From positions 62,001 through 126,000 of the forward strand of contig CBFFRQ010000093.1 of the NCBI GenBank assembly GCA_965644315.1: a stretch of DNA of 64,000 nucleotides. The letters are read 5' to 3'. Position 1 is the first letter of the stretch; every line of letters starts with the position of its first letter. The notes beneath the pieces were generated by a model that saw nothing but the letters and a program-made list of their open reading frames with translations, ran no database searches and was not told the origin of the DNA. The translations under genes and the position numbers were made by a program. The DNA comes from Caecitellus pseudoparvulus (taxonomy: Eukaryota > Bigyra: Bicosoecida). This document shows, one piece after another, positions 1 through 10,437 of this stretch.

Positions 1-3000
1 TCTTCTCGTCGCCACATTATGGCATTCAGCCCTCCAGAGCGCAAGGTGGTTGGCTTGCTCACCATGTCGCGGGCACTGGGCACCGTGCCCTCTGGCACAT
101 TCTTCATCACGCGCCCCCCTCGACATGGAAGCATTGAGCTGAATGCCACAACTGGCCAGTACGCCTATTCACCCGCCTTTGGAGCTGATGGCCATGCACT
201 GCCATCTGCTTTCTCATGGTCTTTCATGCACGCGCAGCGGAGCTACGAGCCTGCCACGGTGTGGTTCACTGGCCAGCACCCCATCTTGGACAATTCTCGC
301 CGCATTTGGACCCAAGTTCCGTACATTCCGCTGCAGAGCACCCCAAGGACGCCGTCCCCACCGACAGGTGACGCACAGATCGCCAGAGTCCTGTTCGGAC
401 AGACTCATGTTCAGGAGACTTCGGCGCCTCTCCTTCGACTCGTCGGCAACCGCACCATGCTGGTCGTGGTTGATGTCACATCAGCCACAGGAACAGCCCC
501 CCCAGACGTGCTAGTCAGCGTGGCGTGTCCCGGGCAGGCATGGGGCCCCGTCGCAGCCAGACCTCCTGCCACTCTCCCCGTGTCCGTGAACCCTTACGAA
601 CATGACGAGAACACGACATACATGGTGACAGTTCCGGGGCACATGGTGCAGCCAGGCATTGAGGTGACTGTGCAGCTGGGCACAGATGGCAGCTCTGTCA
701 CACAGGTTCACAACGCAACGGTGCTCGGCGGCTGGAACGCACGGTACCTGCATGCTCACGCGAAGCTGTGGGGTGGCAGCTTTGGGCGGCAGATTGAGCT
801 GGAGTCAGGGCATGAGTACTTGGACAAGACGCCCGCTGCGTCTGCAGACTTTGTGCAGTTCGATGACTGGGAGTGGGACTTCACGGTGTTTCCAGAGGGC
901 AAATGGCTGGAATGCGGCACGTCGCCCACACCAGTCCTGAACGCCACCGTTGCTTGCAATTTTGGGACGGGAGGCTACTCCACTTTCGGCACAGTCTTGT
1001 CCATGATTGGACAAGTCCGCCACGCGACGGGCTTGCACTATGCAGGGCAGACCTGGATCGGTACTGTCCCCCCCATTGGTGGCGGACTGGGAGGAGGTCG
1101 TTCCGCCTCGGGTGACGTGTCATATGGCGTGTACTTTCACGAGCTTGGCCATGGTTGGGGTCTACCCCATTCTGACAGCGATCCAAACTGGCCTTGGGAT
1201 GAAATTTGTGGGACAGGGTGCGTCGGGAATGCCAGTGGGTGGCATGGGGGGCGCCAGCACTTCATTTCCCCGATGAGCGATGCTGCACAGCTGGAGTACA
1301 AGACTGATCCCATGTGGGGGGGTGGTAGGTATGCCGGCCCCAACGAGTTTTTTTCCATGCACGCTGACTGGAACAATTTCCGTATTCAGAACTCCATGAT
1401 CAGCACCGGCACAAAGCTCATCGACGGCAAGTGGTGTGAGTGGGACGCTGACGCGTCCAGTTGGGTGCAGAGCAGCAGGCATGTTGGCCGCAACTTGGCT
1501 GTGGCCACCAACGTGTCCTCCATGATATTTGTTGGATTCCTGTCCTCGTCAGATCTCGCAACGTACGTGCATGGGCAGCCGGTCGCGGTGAGCACTTCTG
1601 TGAAGGCAGGTTGGGATCCAACCAACCCTCACCCGGACGCACCCTCCGGGGACTACACGCTGCGCGTTTCTTGGGAGTTGGAAGACGGCAGTCTACTTGT
1701 CGAGCACCGCCTTATCGAGAAGTCCCGCTCTGATGCGACGGAAAAGTTTGCCATTGCCATGGAGGCGCACGGTGTTGCAGCAAAGGCCGAACTGTTGCTT
1801 TCTCCCTCAGCCATGTCCCTTGGCCTTCCCACCAGACCAAGGGTGCTGCACTCCTGGACCAATCCTGCAGCGCTCACACAATGCGGCGTGCTTGGCGATA
1901 ACCCGTCATTTGCTGAAGTCACGTCGAGCATGTGGTTTCCTTCATCCCTCGCGGACGGCGCGGAGGTTAGCTGGGCCTCTTCCCATCCAGCAGTGATTTC
2001 AGTGCTGTCTGGTCGGGTGTCTCGACCGCGAACGGGCGAGCCGAATCAAGCTGTTACGCTCTCTGCACAACTGCGCTGGCCCAACGGGCGCCTGCGCACG
2101 TACTCTATTAACGCCGTCGTCCATGCCCTCCCACCTGTTGACCGGCAGCAGCGCGCGGAGCGAGTTGCCCTGTCTCTCGTACAGGCACTGGCTTTGAAAG
2201 TGCACAAGTGGGGTTCTGCTGATGCTGCAAGTGCGGTCGCTCCCTTACCACGGCACGCAGCGTGGACCTCGACGTGGTGTGCCAATGACTCCGCCTTGCA
2301 CTTCTCCGTGGACCAATCGTCCGTCAGGCCAAAAGCTGCTCTTGACGGCCCTGTCCCAGTTGCATTCACGGTGCGGGTAGTGCACAGGGTGCATGGCACG
2401 GTGGGGGAAGCCTCAGGCACTACTGTTGTGCCAGCACTTCCTGATTCCGTCGCCAAGGAGCGAGCATGGCTCAGGAACGTATCATCCATCTACATCGGAG
2501 GCGGGCATACCCCCATTTACCCACATGGTGCAGGAGTCGCGACCATTCTGAAGAGTGGAAATGGCAGGGGCTTTGCTGCAGTGGGTCGGTACGGGGCTGG
2601 TGCGATTGTGGCGTTTGGCAGGGAATACTGGGGGTCAGCGCTTGAACAAGACCCGGCCGAGCACCAGGGGTCGCGCCTGATCGTCCAAGCGTTGGAGTTG
2701 GCCAGCGCCCACCGCCCCTTGTCACAGCGCCTTGAAGCCATCCGCGCGGTCCCTGGCAGCACAGCTGACATCTTGAGCTCTCATAACACCAGGACTCTGC
2801 ACCCAGCCACGGGGCTTTCTCTACGGTACGAGACTTTGACGCCCAGCCTTGTCGGCAACTTGTCGTTAAACGCAACGTCGTTTGTGTGGGCGCATCGAGA
2901 CTTGGGAAGCCAAGATGTTGCTGACGCTCTGTCTGCGTACGTGTTCAAGGGTGGTGTCGTGCTCATCACGTACCAAGTTTGGAACTTGGGCAACCCTGGC

Positions 3001-6000
3001 TATGGATACCTGGACTCCTTGACCACAAGGGCAGGCTTCCGCATGGATCCAAGTTACTACTACGCAGGGGCTTTCCCCGGAGACGAAGTGGAGCCTCCTT
3101 ATGTCCGCAAGCTGCACACTGTGCTCTCAGCTGCCCCGGTGCTTCGCTGCCCAGCGGGCATGGACGTCAATGCCATGGGCCGTGTGCAGGGCGGGCCATG
3201 TGTCGCCACTCCGCTGTCCAAAGTCATTGGTGGGCAAGGACCAACTCAAGGCGTATTTGCTCCCTCTGCAGCTCAAGGTGGCGCTGTACACGAGTACGCT
3301 GATGCAGCAACGGGCAAGCGGCTGCTGCAGGCGAGTGACGGCATATGGGAGGTGCAAGCTGCGAATGGCGACGTTCTTGCTCGACAGCATAGCCCTCAGC
3401 CGCGGCCCTGCACTTCGGCGGCAAATCTTGGAAGCATCTGGAGCGCGCCTGGAGCTCCTCTTCCTTCGCCTCACCAGCTTGTGAGAGTAATCGAAATCGT
3501 TCAGCATGATGCAGCGCAGCCTATCCACATCGGAGAGATTCGACTTCATGGTGTGATGAATGGCGTCAGCCAGCGCATTTCCAACGAGACTTTTGCTTGT
3601 TTTCTTGCCCCTGTGAACGGGTGGTATTGGTTTCAGGGCAGCCGTTCGACTGGAGGTGCGCCGCGCCTCACAGACGGGGATGTGGCCACCCGGGACGAAG
3701 TGCAGCGTGACGACAACGGGCCTGCGAGAGCTGTATGCGTGTTGGATTCGCCGATTGCGCTGCAAAACGTGTCCATTGATGGAGTCTGGTGGCGGCAAAG
3801 CAAGATTGAAGTTCGCGTCGGCAACACAGTGGCAGAACAGGGCGCCCCAGGCTCTGCGCTGTGGTGGTATGGGTCCGCTGCTGGGGACCTTGATGCCGCC
3901 GTTGGCTTCGAGGCTTCAAGCACACGGCAGGGCCAGTTGCACAGTTCAGGCAAGTGCTGGGCTTGGGATGCGGCCTGGCTCAAAGCTCCCCTGTCTGCCG
4001 ACATGCCGTGGGCAGTCCCGACTGGCAGCGTCGCTATCTCTTGCCATTGGCCCACCCCCAAGCGCTTCACCAACGTGACGTTGCTGAGCAGCGGGCCGGT
4101 TCAAGGCGATCTTCAGGTTGCTGCTGGCCCGTGGCAGGCTTCCCCCTCGAACAGGTCTGCACAGTCCGCAAGTGTCAGCTGGCCATTTAGCGGCACAGGA
4201 GCAGTCGCAGCGTTGACCTGGGGCATTGAAGACAGGCGACTCGTTGATGCCGTGTGGAGTACCGGTGTGTTTGACTGTGGAGGCTCGTGTGTTGTGGATG
4301 TGCCCAGCATGCCATCGGCAATCGCAGTGCAGCGAGGGATGGCATGCCCGGCGGGAGATGCTCTTCAGCAGTGTAAGGCGGCGTTGGATTCAGCCTGCCG
4401 GGACATCAGGGGTGTTGACAGTGCTGAAGCCATTCAATCTTCTTCCTTGCGCCCCCTCTCTTGGAACATTACCACAAGCTTCAGCTGTGCTACCAAAACA
4501 AGCCCTGGCCTCGTCCCTGAGCCAGGTGAGGCCGACCGACTGGCTGCTGTGCACGCGGCTTGCCAGCAGCCCCCTGTGTCCCTAGGGACCGTTGTGGCCT
4601 CTGGCTCACTCAACTGTGCAGCATCCTCTGTGCCACGGCCCAATACCCTCGTGACGTGCACTGCCTCGCTGGCAACTGCGTCAGCGCCGCCTGGACTTCG
4701 AGTTGTTGCAGAGGGAAACGGGCGCTCAGTGTCGTCGTCAATGCTGGTGGAGGACACAGGGACTCTTCGATTTAACATCATTTGGCCAGAACCCGGTGTT
4801 TGGTCCATGAAATTGCGCCATAGCAGCTCCAAAGCTGAGGAAAGTCTGGGGAGGGTGGCTGTCGTGGAGCAGCCGCTCCGCAATCCTGCTCGGGCAGTGT
4901 GCTCGCCCTTCGCAGATGACACTCCTCTTGATGCCCCTGGTGGGCGTGGAGTGAACGTCCCTTGGAACCCCCTTCCAGATGAACTGGAAGTGTTTTTCGA
5001 TCGTGTGGCGTGCTCCGGATTCAGCAGCCGCCTGGCCCCGCTTCGCCCACCTCGCCCTGTTTGGACTTGTGATCCCACCCGAAACGCAGCAGAGCTCTTG
5101 ACTGGAGTCTCAGAGCTTCTCGGACAGCTATCAGAGGTGGCAGCTGCCCCGGTTGGCACTGGGTCGCTGCTGACGGTCGCACGCATGCTGTCGAACACGA
5201 CAACCCTCGCTTCACAATTCCTGCAAAGCGTCGCCTCGCGCACTCTGCAAAACTCTACACAGCGTGGGTTCCCTGGGCGCGCTTGGGCGCAACCCATTCT
5301 GCCGAACAGCTACGCGACCAGCCATTGCTCGTCCAAGGCCAAGCTTTCGGGCATGTGGCGGCGATTGGTAGCGAAGATTGCGCAGCAGTCCAAGGCACGG
5401 GGCTGCGCCGCAGGTGCTCGGCGCTTGTCAACCAGCAATGCGACTGACTGTGGGACTTGGGCCACCTCCGTTTCTGGTATCATGTCTGCTGTTGTGCCTG
5501 CAATCAGTGACATGGCCTTGGAGGTGAACGATCCCCAGGCGCAAGTCATGCTGTCCTCGTACGCCAGCGTCCATGCCGACACCGGCACATTCCTGCAGCA
5601 ATACGGTGCAGACTGTGTCTCTGGACAGGGAGCCTTGGCAGGGGGCGTGCAGACGAACTTGGTACCGTGCAGCGAAATGTGCCCATCCTCTGGCTCTCAC
5701 GCAGACGCCGCTTGCTTGGCTCAGTGTGACGAGGCCGGCAAAGCAGAAGCAGTTGCTGGCCTGTACTGTTTGGTGGAGCCTTGTCCCCCAAAGAGTGCAG
5801 TGCTGTCGCCCTGGTCTACCTGCCTGCCGTTGAGTGGCTGTGGAGCCGGAACACAGCACCGCACATGGACCTGCGAAGATCCGTCTGGAACTGTGTACCC
5901 GGAGGAAGCTTGCCTGGTTCACCCTGAGCCGTCCACTCTGACACAAGCCTGTGTCGCCACTACTTGCGCACCGACACCATCCCCCACCCCCAGCGCTTCA

Positions 6001-6441
6001 AGCAGTGTCACTCCCACCCCTAGCACGTCAAACACTGCAACTTCGACGCCCACTTCCTCTGTCTCTCCAACTGTTTCCTCTACGCCCACTTCAACCCCCA
6101 CTCCAAGCGAGTCAGCCAGCCCATCTGCCCTCACACCGTCAGCGTCTGGCAGCCCACCGCCCCCTTCTGATCTGCAAGGTGGTGGGAGCAGTTCACGGGG
6201 AAGTGGAAACGCAGGGGCTTCTGATCCAGGGATGATTGCTGGCGTCAGCATCGCAGCGGTACTGGTTGTAGCTGCAGTTATCGCAGGCGTCATGCTGTGG
6301 AGGCGCAAGAGAAACAGTGCAACAAGCCCCAGCCAGCCAAAGCGCTTGAAGGACGAAATCGTCAACCCAACTTCGTTTGCGATGGATACGCCCATCGCAA
6401 CCTCCGGTCGAGGCCGCAACACTGCCGAGCTGCCAGCTTGA
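1..6441 (+). CDS. Membrane-anchored M66-type metallopeptidase with TSP1 domain (5' partial)
   Basis: Probably a cell-surface zinc protease. The reading frame is open to the left edge, and the first ATG (19) gives no signal peptide, so the true start lies upstream. Counting from that ATG: a cadherin/tandem-type beta domain fragment lies near residues 25-80, the extended zinc motif HELGHGWGLPH at 374-384, and a long ectodomain follows with many N-x-S/T sites. A Cys-rich thrombospondin type-1-like repeat (SPWSTC...CGAGTQHRTWTC) lies near 1930-1985, then a Ser/Thr/Pro stalk, one membrane helix near 2071-2094 and a basic cytoplasmic tail of about 46 residues. HExxHxxGxxH plus surrounding aromatics fits peptidase M66, a family best known from bacteria, with eukaryotic members. 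No intron is evident over 6.4 kb. Substrate unknown; cell-wall, mucilage or mating-type glycoproteins are guesses. The next gene converges 72 bp away. Confidence 0.8.
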   Translation, partial: SSRRHIMAFSPPERKVVGLLTMSRALGTVPSGTFFITRPPRHGSIELNATTGQYAYSPAFGADGHALPSAFSWSFMHAQRSYEPATVWFTGQHPILDNSRRIWTQVPYIPLQSTPRTPSPPTGDAQIARVLFGQTHVQETSAPLLRLVGNRTMLVVVDVTSATGTAPPDVLVSVACPGQAWGPVAARPPATLPVSVNPYEHDENTTYMVTVPGHMVQPGIEVTVQLGTDGSSVTQVHNATVLGGWNARYLHAHAKLWGGSFGRQIELESGHEYLDKTPAASADFVQFDDWEWDFTVFPEGKWLECGTSPTPVLNATVACNFGTGGYSTFGTVLSMIGQVRHATGLHYAGQTWIGTVPPIGGGLGGGRSASGDVSYGVYFHELGHGWGLPHSDSDPNWPWDEICGTGCVGNASGWHGGRQHFISPMSDAAQLEYKTDPMWGGGRYAGPNEFFSMHADWNNFRIQNSMISTGTKLIDGKWCEWDADASSWVQSSRHVGRNLAVATNVSSMIFVGFLSSSDLATYVHGQPVAVSTSVKAGWDPTNPHPDAPSGDYTLRVSWELEDGSLLVEHRLIEKSRSDATEKFAIAMEAHGVAAKAELLLSPSAMSLGLPTRPRVLHSWTNPAALTQCGVLGDNPSFAEVTSSMWFPSSLADGAEVSWASSHPAVISVLSGRVSRPRTGEPNQAVTLSAQLRWPNGRLRTYSINAVVHALPPVDRQQRAERVALSLVQALALKVHKWGSADAASAVAPLPRHAAWTSTWCANDSALHFSVDQSSVRPKAALDGPVPVAFTVRVVHRVHGTVGEASGTTVVPALPDSVAKERAWLRNVSSIYIGGGHTPIYPHGAGVATILKSGNGRGFAAVGRYGAGAIVAFGREYWGSALEQDPAEHQGSRLIVQALELASAHRPLSQRLEAIRAVPGSTADILSSHNTRTLHPATGLSLRYETLTPSLVGNLSLNATSFVWAHRDLGSQDVADALSAYVFKGGVVLITYQVWNLGNPGYGYLDSLTTRAGFRMDPSYYYAGAFPGDEVEPPYVRKLHTVLSAAPVLRCPAGMDVNAMGRVQGGPCVATPLSKVIGGQGPTQGVFAPSAAQGGAVHEYADAATGKRLLQASDGIWEVQAANGDVLARQHSPQPRPCTSAANLGSIWSAPGAPLPSPHQLVRVIEIVQHDAAQPIHIGEIRLHGVMNGVSQRISNETFACFLAPVNGWYWFQGSRSTGGAPRLTDGDVATRDEVQRDDNGPARAVCVLDSPIALQNVSIDGVWWRQSKIEVRVGNTVAEQGAPGSALWWYGSAAGDLDAAVGFEASSTRQGQLHSSGKCWAWDAAWLKAPLSADMPWAVPTGSVAISCHWPTPKRFTNVTLLSSGPVQGDLQVAAGPWQASPSNRSAQSASVSWPFSGTGAVAALTWGIEDRRLVDAVWSTGVFDCGGSCVVDVPSMPSAIAVQRGMACPAGDALQQCKAALDSACRDIRGVDSAEAIQSSSLRPLSWNITTSFSCATKTSPGLVPEPGEADRLAAVHAACQQPPVSLGTVVASGSLNCAASSVPRPNTLVTCTASLATASAPPGLRVVAEGNGRSVSSSMLVEDTGTLRFNIIWPEPGVWSMKLRHSSSKAEESLGRVAVVEQPLRNPARAVCSPFADDTPLDAPGGRGVNVPWNPLPDELEVFFDRVACSGFSSRLAPLRPPRPVWTCDPTRNAAELLTGVSELLGQLSEVAAAPVGTGSLLTVARMLSNTTTLASQFLQSVASRTLQNSTQRGFPGRAWAQPILPNSYATSHCSSKAKLSGMWRRLVAKIAQQSKARGCAAGARRLSTSNATDCGTWATSVSGIMSAVVPAISDMALEVNDPQAQVMLSSYASVHADTGTFLQQYGADCVSGQGALAGGVQTNLVPCSEMCPSSGSHADAACLAQCDEAGKAEAVAGLYCLVEPCPPKSAVLSPWSTCLPLSGCGAGTQHRTWTCEDPSGTVYPEEACLVHPEPSTLTQACVATTCAPTPSPTPSASSSVTPTPSTSNTATSTPTSSVSPTVSSTPTSTPTPSESASPSALTPSASGSPPPPSDLQGGGSSSRGSGNAGASDPGMIAGVSIAAVLVVAAVIAGVMLWRRKRNSATSPSQPKRLKDEIVNPTSFAMDTPIATSGRGRNTAELPA

Positions 6442-6513
6442 GGGTGGTGGCCACTTGTTCATACCTGGCGCAATGCACACCTTCGCGCTTCAATGCATTC
6501 CCAGGGTCCCACA

Positions 6514-8113
6514 TCATTCCCGCACGTCGAAGACAGCGGTTGAGCCGTCTGACAGCGCGGCAGCGAGGCGGATGCAGTCGGGGCGCCACTGCACTGAGTA
6601 CACGCCCCCCTCCGCTATGAAGGAGCGAACGATAGTGCCCTCTTTCGCATCCCACACATGGACGGCTTTGTCGAAGCCCCCAGACGCGAGCAAAAGGCCG
6701 TCTGGGGAATACTGGACAGAGTACACGACTCCGGCGTGAGCCGCCAAGGTAGCCAGACACGCCCCGCTCTCCGTGTCCCACAGGCGTACGGTGTTGTCCT
6801 GGGACCCAGTGGCCAGGCGCATGATGCTGCCAACGGAATCTCGGGCAGCAGCTGGCGCCCAAGCTAGGCTGTACACTTGCCCTGTGTGGGCCGTCAGGCT
6901 GTGAAGGGGCTGAGGCCCGGCCTGGGAGCCCTCCCCGGCGGCAGCAGCATCTGCAGGCGCACTGCTCTCTGGCTGCTGCTGAGCTGCCTCCACATCCCAC
7001 ACCTTTGCAGTGGTGTCATCTGACGCTGATGCGAGGAGGCGGCCGTCACTGCTCCACGCCAGAGCGTTGATTTCGTTCGAGTGGCCCGCAAACGTCGCCA
7101 CCACTTCAACTTCGCATGAGCCACCCGCCGTTGCGAGCGTGCCCACCTTCACGACGTGGTCTGTACCAGCCGTTGCAAACGTGGTGTCTGACTTCCAGCA
7201 CACGTCCAAAACAGGGGCTGAGTGCCCTGTAAACCGAGCAAGTGCCGCGCCAGTGGCCGCATCCCACACGATGGCGACTGAATCTTCGGCTCCCGTCAGC
7301 AGCACTTTGTCAGAAGGGGCCCACTCGAGGGAAAAAACAGACCCAGTGTGGCCCTCCAGCAGCTTTTTCAACGTGCCATCTTGGCCCCACAGCCTTACGA
7401 CGCCGTCCTGCCCAGCGGTGGCGAGGGTTTCACCGTCATTGCTCCACGCCACACAGGTGACATCTCTACCCGAATCTGGAGGCGCCCGAGTTGACACCGC
7501 CGTTGCAGAGGAGCTGGCATGGTCCAGCACTGTGCTGCTTGTCATGACTGCCATCGAGTCAGGCGTGCTGCCAGCTGGAAGTGTCGCAGGGACAGGCCAG
7601 ACTCTGGCCGAGCCATCTCCGCTGCCTGTCGCCAGGGACCCCGACACAGGGTTCCACGAACATGCAAACACTTCCTTTTCATGACCAGCGAGAGAGAGCA
7701 CCTCCTGTCGCTCTACATCCTTGGGCTTGTTCACAGGGTCTGCGAAAGGAGCACGGGGCCGTGGCGGAAATTGGCTTCATTCAGCAGTTCGGGATCGGCT
7801 GCCGATGCAGCCAGCGCAGCAGCAGCACAGCAGACAGGTACACGACAGGCAACTCACAGCCACGGCTCTGGAGCAGAGATGCAATGGTCTCCTTCCTGCC
7901 CCCAGTCTGAGACGCGACAGCTGTCTCGATCTCAACGTACTGCAAACCTTTTTGAATGAGCGTGATGAGGGCGCCTGGAGGAACGTCGGCGCCGCTGATG
8001 GTGCTGCGGGTCACCAAGGATTCATGACCAAAGGAAAATGCGCTGTGCACAAATCCTGACTCCTGCAAGTACCTGTACACCAACAGGTTGATCTCATCAC
8101 TCGTCACCGCCAT
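6514..8113 (-). CDS. TBL1: TBL1/TBLR1-type LisH-WD40 corepressor subunit
   Basis: Nuclear adaptor of histone-deacetylase corepressor complexes (human TBL1X/TBL1XR1, plant HOS15, yeast Sif2 family). Two exons: 8113-7858 and 7739-6514, with a 118-nt intron (GTGAGT...TCGCAG) in phase 1; product 493 aa, close to the family length. Exon 1 encodes a LisH dimerisation motif at the extreme N-terminus ([17 protein letters not shown]-like, here starting VTSDEINLL), which closely matches the family. The second exon carries about eight WD40 repeats, with the typical start [20 protein letters not shown] and repeated [21 protein letters not shown] and [12 protein letters not shown] blades. A Gln/Ala-rich insert interrupts one blade near 6930-6990. 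The gene faces the PTGES2-like gene across a 246-bp divergent spacer. Identification is firm; the partner complex is inferred from family knowledge. Confidence 0.93.
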
Positions 8114-8359
8114 GCCGCTGCGGAAATAGAGGCCTCCTGCAGCTCAGCAGCCCTCAGCAGGGGGGTCGCCCATGAGAGACATGCCGTTGGGGATCTCCCC
8201 GCAGTGGATACGTTCCGCACAAATTTGTTCGAGGACCAAAACCGCACTTCCTCCGCCCTGCCCTACTCCTGGACTCTCCCAGCTGCCTGAACGTACCAAG
8301 CAGGCGCTGGTTCAACTTCCCGCGTGGCCCCGGGCTTACAACGCCATCGTTGTGACGCG

Positions 8360-9418
8360 ATGTCATTTTCAAGGCAAGCGAGGTCAGCTTTGGCCACTGT
8401 TGCGGCTGCAGGATCTTGCCGTGTGCCGCTGATGGGCCCTGCCGGACCTGGGTTGCTGGGGCTCGTGCGTACTTCGCCTGTGCCCTGTATGCGGCTTCTG
8501 CGGGAAGAGGCACCGTCGACGCCCCCCCCAGCAGGGCATGGCATCAGGAGCACTCATGTCATGTGCGAGTGCGGAAGGGCGTGCCCCTCCCTCCACGGTG
8601 CGTGCGCCACGACGGCTGCTCGTTACATGCGTGGGGCATTGCGAAACGTACGCGAAACGCAGGCAACCCCGTCAAACACACAAGGCGTGCACGTCATCTT
8701 GTACCAGTATCAAACCTGCCCATTCTGCAACAAAGTGCGTGCATTTCTTGACATGCATGGGGTTCCTTACAGTACGGTGGAGGTGAACCCCCTCACCAAG
8801 GCAGAGATGGCCTGGTCCAAGTCCTACCGCAATGTGCCCATTGCTGTCGTAAACGGGGTACAAGTGAACAACAGCTCAGACATCATCAACCGTGTGGAAG
8901 ACCTTCTCGGTGGTCCGCCTGTTGGCCAGGGCTCCATGGCCGCAAGCGAAGTGGAGGAGTGGTGTGGTTGGGTTGACAGTACCTTGGCCAAGACACTGGC
9001 CCCGAACATCTACCGGACCTGGGACGAGTCCCTTGACTCCTTCGCGTACATTTCTGAACACTCTAACTTCGGCCCCTTGATGGGTCCCGTGACCAAGTAC
9101 ACGGGGGCTGTCCTCATGTACGCGATTTCCAAGCGGCTGAAGAAGAAGTACGGCTTCCAGGACGAACGGGAAGCCCTGTACAGTGCCGTGCAACAATGGC
9201 TCGAGCGAGGAGTGGCCGACCGCCGCTTTGCGGGGGGAGACACCCCCAACAAGGCAGACGTCGAAGTGTTTGGGGTGCTGCGCGCGCTGGAAGGGTACAC
9301 AACCTTCCGAGACCTTCAAGAGAACACGCGCATGGCCCCCTGGTACGCTGCCATGCAGGAGGCTGTGGGCCCCTCTGCCCAGCAGCACGCTCTGTTCACT
9401 GCCCCCGAGCAGCGCTGA
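8360..9418 (+). CDS. PTGES2: PTGES2-like membrane-associated glutaredoxin/GST protein
   Basis: Member of the microsomal prostaglandin E synthase 2 family, a glutaredoxin-like domain fused to a GST-C-like helical domain. Product 352 aa from ATG 8360 (the frame opens at a GTG further upstream). The first ~90 residues are Arg/Ser/Ala-rich and look like a mitochondrial presequence. The thioredoxin fold begins at VHVILYQYQTCPFCNKVRAF with a CPFC active site, followed by VEVNPLTKAE and the cis-Pro motif NVPIAVVNG. The C-terminal half (WVDSTLAKTLAPNIYRTW ... WLERGVADRRFAGG) matches the helical domain. In animals the family was named for isomerising PGH2, but in protists a heme- or glutathione-linked redox role is more plausible. 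Its stop codon lies only 15 bp from that of the convergent ARF-like gene. Confidence 0.88.
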   Translation: MSFSRQARSALATVAAAGSCRVPLMGPAGPGLLGLVRTSPVPCMRLLREEAPSTPPPAGHGIRSTHVMCECGRACPSLHGACATTAARYMRGALRNVRETQATPSNTQGVHVILYQYQTCPFCNKVRAFLDMHGVPYSTVEVNPLTKAEMAWSKSYRNVPIAVVNGVQVNNSSDIINRVEDLLGGPPVGQGSMAASEVEEWCGWVDSTLAKTLAPNIYRTWDESLDSFAYISEHSNFGPLMGPVTKYTGAVLMYAISKRLKKKYGFQDEREALYSAVQQWLERGVADRRFAGGDTPNKADVEVFGVLRALEGYTTFRDLQENTRMAPWYAAMQEAVGPSAQQHALFTAPEQR

Positions 9419-9433
9419 GCGGCCGGGGCAGGC

Positions 9434-10220
9434 TCACACGCCGGGTACTTGTGAGAATTTGTCTGCCAGCCAGCCCACAGCACCATCCAAGCCGTCGCCT
9501 GTCAACGCATTCACCTGAACCACATGCACAGGCCTGCCTTTGGCCAGCAGTCCATCGCTTTGCACCACACGCATCACCTCTTCTTTTGTCAGCTGCCTGG
9601 CCTTGCTTGCCTCCTCGCTTCCAGCGGACTCGGACACGCGGCAGGGAGCCCGTTTGTTCGCGAGGACTAGGATTGGTGCATGCGCGGGGAGTGAAGCAGC
9701 GACTTGCTGTGCTGCGTCCCGGTTCACGGCCAGCCGGTGCACATCACTGGGGACAGCAGGACGGGTGGAGGCGTGTCAAGGCACCCACTAGGCCTGCGTC
9801 CGCGCGACGCACCTGCAATCCACGACGAGGATCGCTGCATCAACTTGCTGCAAGAAGCCATCCCACAGCAGTCGAAACTTAGACCTGCCAGATAGGTCCC
9901 ACATGGTCCATTCCTGCACAGCGCATGCCACATCCAGATCGCTGCGCAGAAACGCAGGCGTAACGGCATCACTCACCTGCCCTTCGAACTTGGCCTCGAC
10001 AAGCCGCACACCGTCATCTGTGGGCGGCACAATGTTACCATCCAGCTGACCACTGTATGTCCGTATAGATTCGGAAGCCGCTGATTTCCCTGGGAACCGC
10101 GGCAGGCGAAGCATGTGGCAGCTCAGTGTCCACCGACACTGGCTCGGTTTCTGGCCGGCGCTCACCGGCTCCGTCTAGGCCAACCACCGCGATGCTGTGC
10201 TTAGTGGGGCGTGACCCCAT
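9434..10220 (-). CDS. Divergent ARF-like small GTPase
   Basis: Small GTPase of the ARF/ARL group, 193 aa, assembled from four exons: 10220-10166, 10089-9977, 9913-9813 and 9746-9434. Splicing restores the P-loop GLDGAGKS (residues 14-21), which is split by the first intron. Switch II reads WDLSGRSKFRLLWDGF (61-76), so the usual catalytic Gln is Arg66. The guanine-specificity motif is NKRA (120-123) instead of NKxD, and the G5-like element is NALTGDGL. The N-terminus MGSRPT fits an N-myristoylation signal, as in many ARFs. The second intron (63 nt) has no stop and is a multiple of three, so retention would insert 21 residues; a nearer acceptor at 9942 would break the frame. Members of this family act in membrane traffic or cilia. 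This one is likely a weak hydrolase or a pseudo-GTPase. The ARL subtype is not assigned. Confidence 0.82.
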
Positions 10221-10437
10221 GCTTTGCAAAAGCTGTGCTCCTCTCGCGTGGGAGGTCAGCTGCAGGTGCAAGGGGGATCTCAAACTCGCAGCTGCCCTCA
10301 TACACTGGCACGGCGCCCTGCCCGGGAGTCTACTGAGAGGGGCACGGGGATCACGTGCGGCAGAAGTGGCAGTGAAGGGATTAAAATTGAATTTGGCTCT
10401 GTGGTCTCCTTAGTGGCGGGGTACTCAGAGGCCCCGT

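Noticed and set aside
3127-5297. Minus-strand frames of 223 and 287 codons inside the protease gene
   Set aside because: Arg/Ser-rich shadows with no domain; the plus-strand ectodomain is continuous with Cys and N-glycosylation sites.
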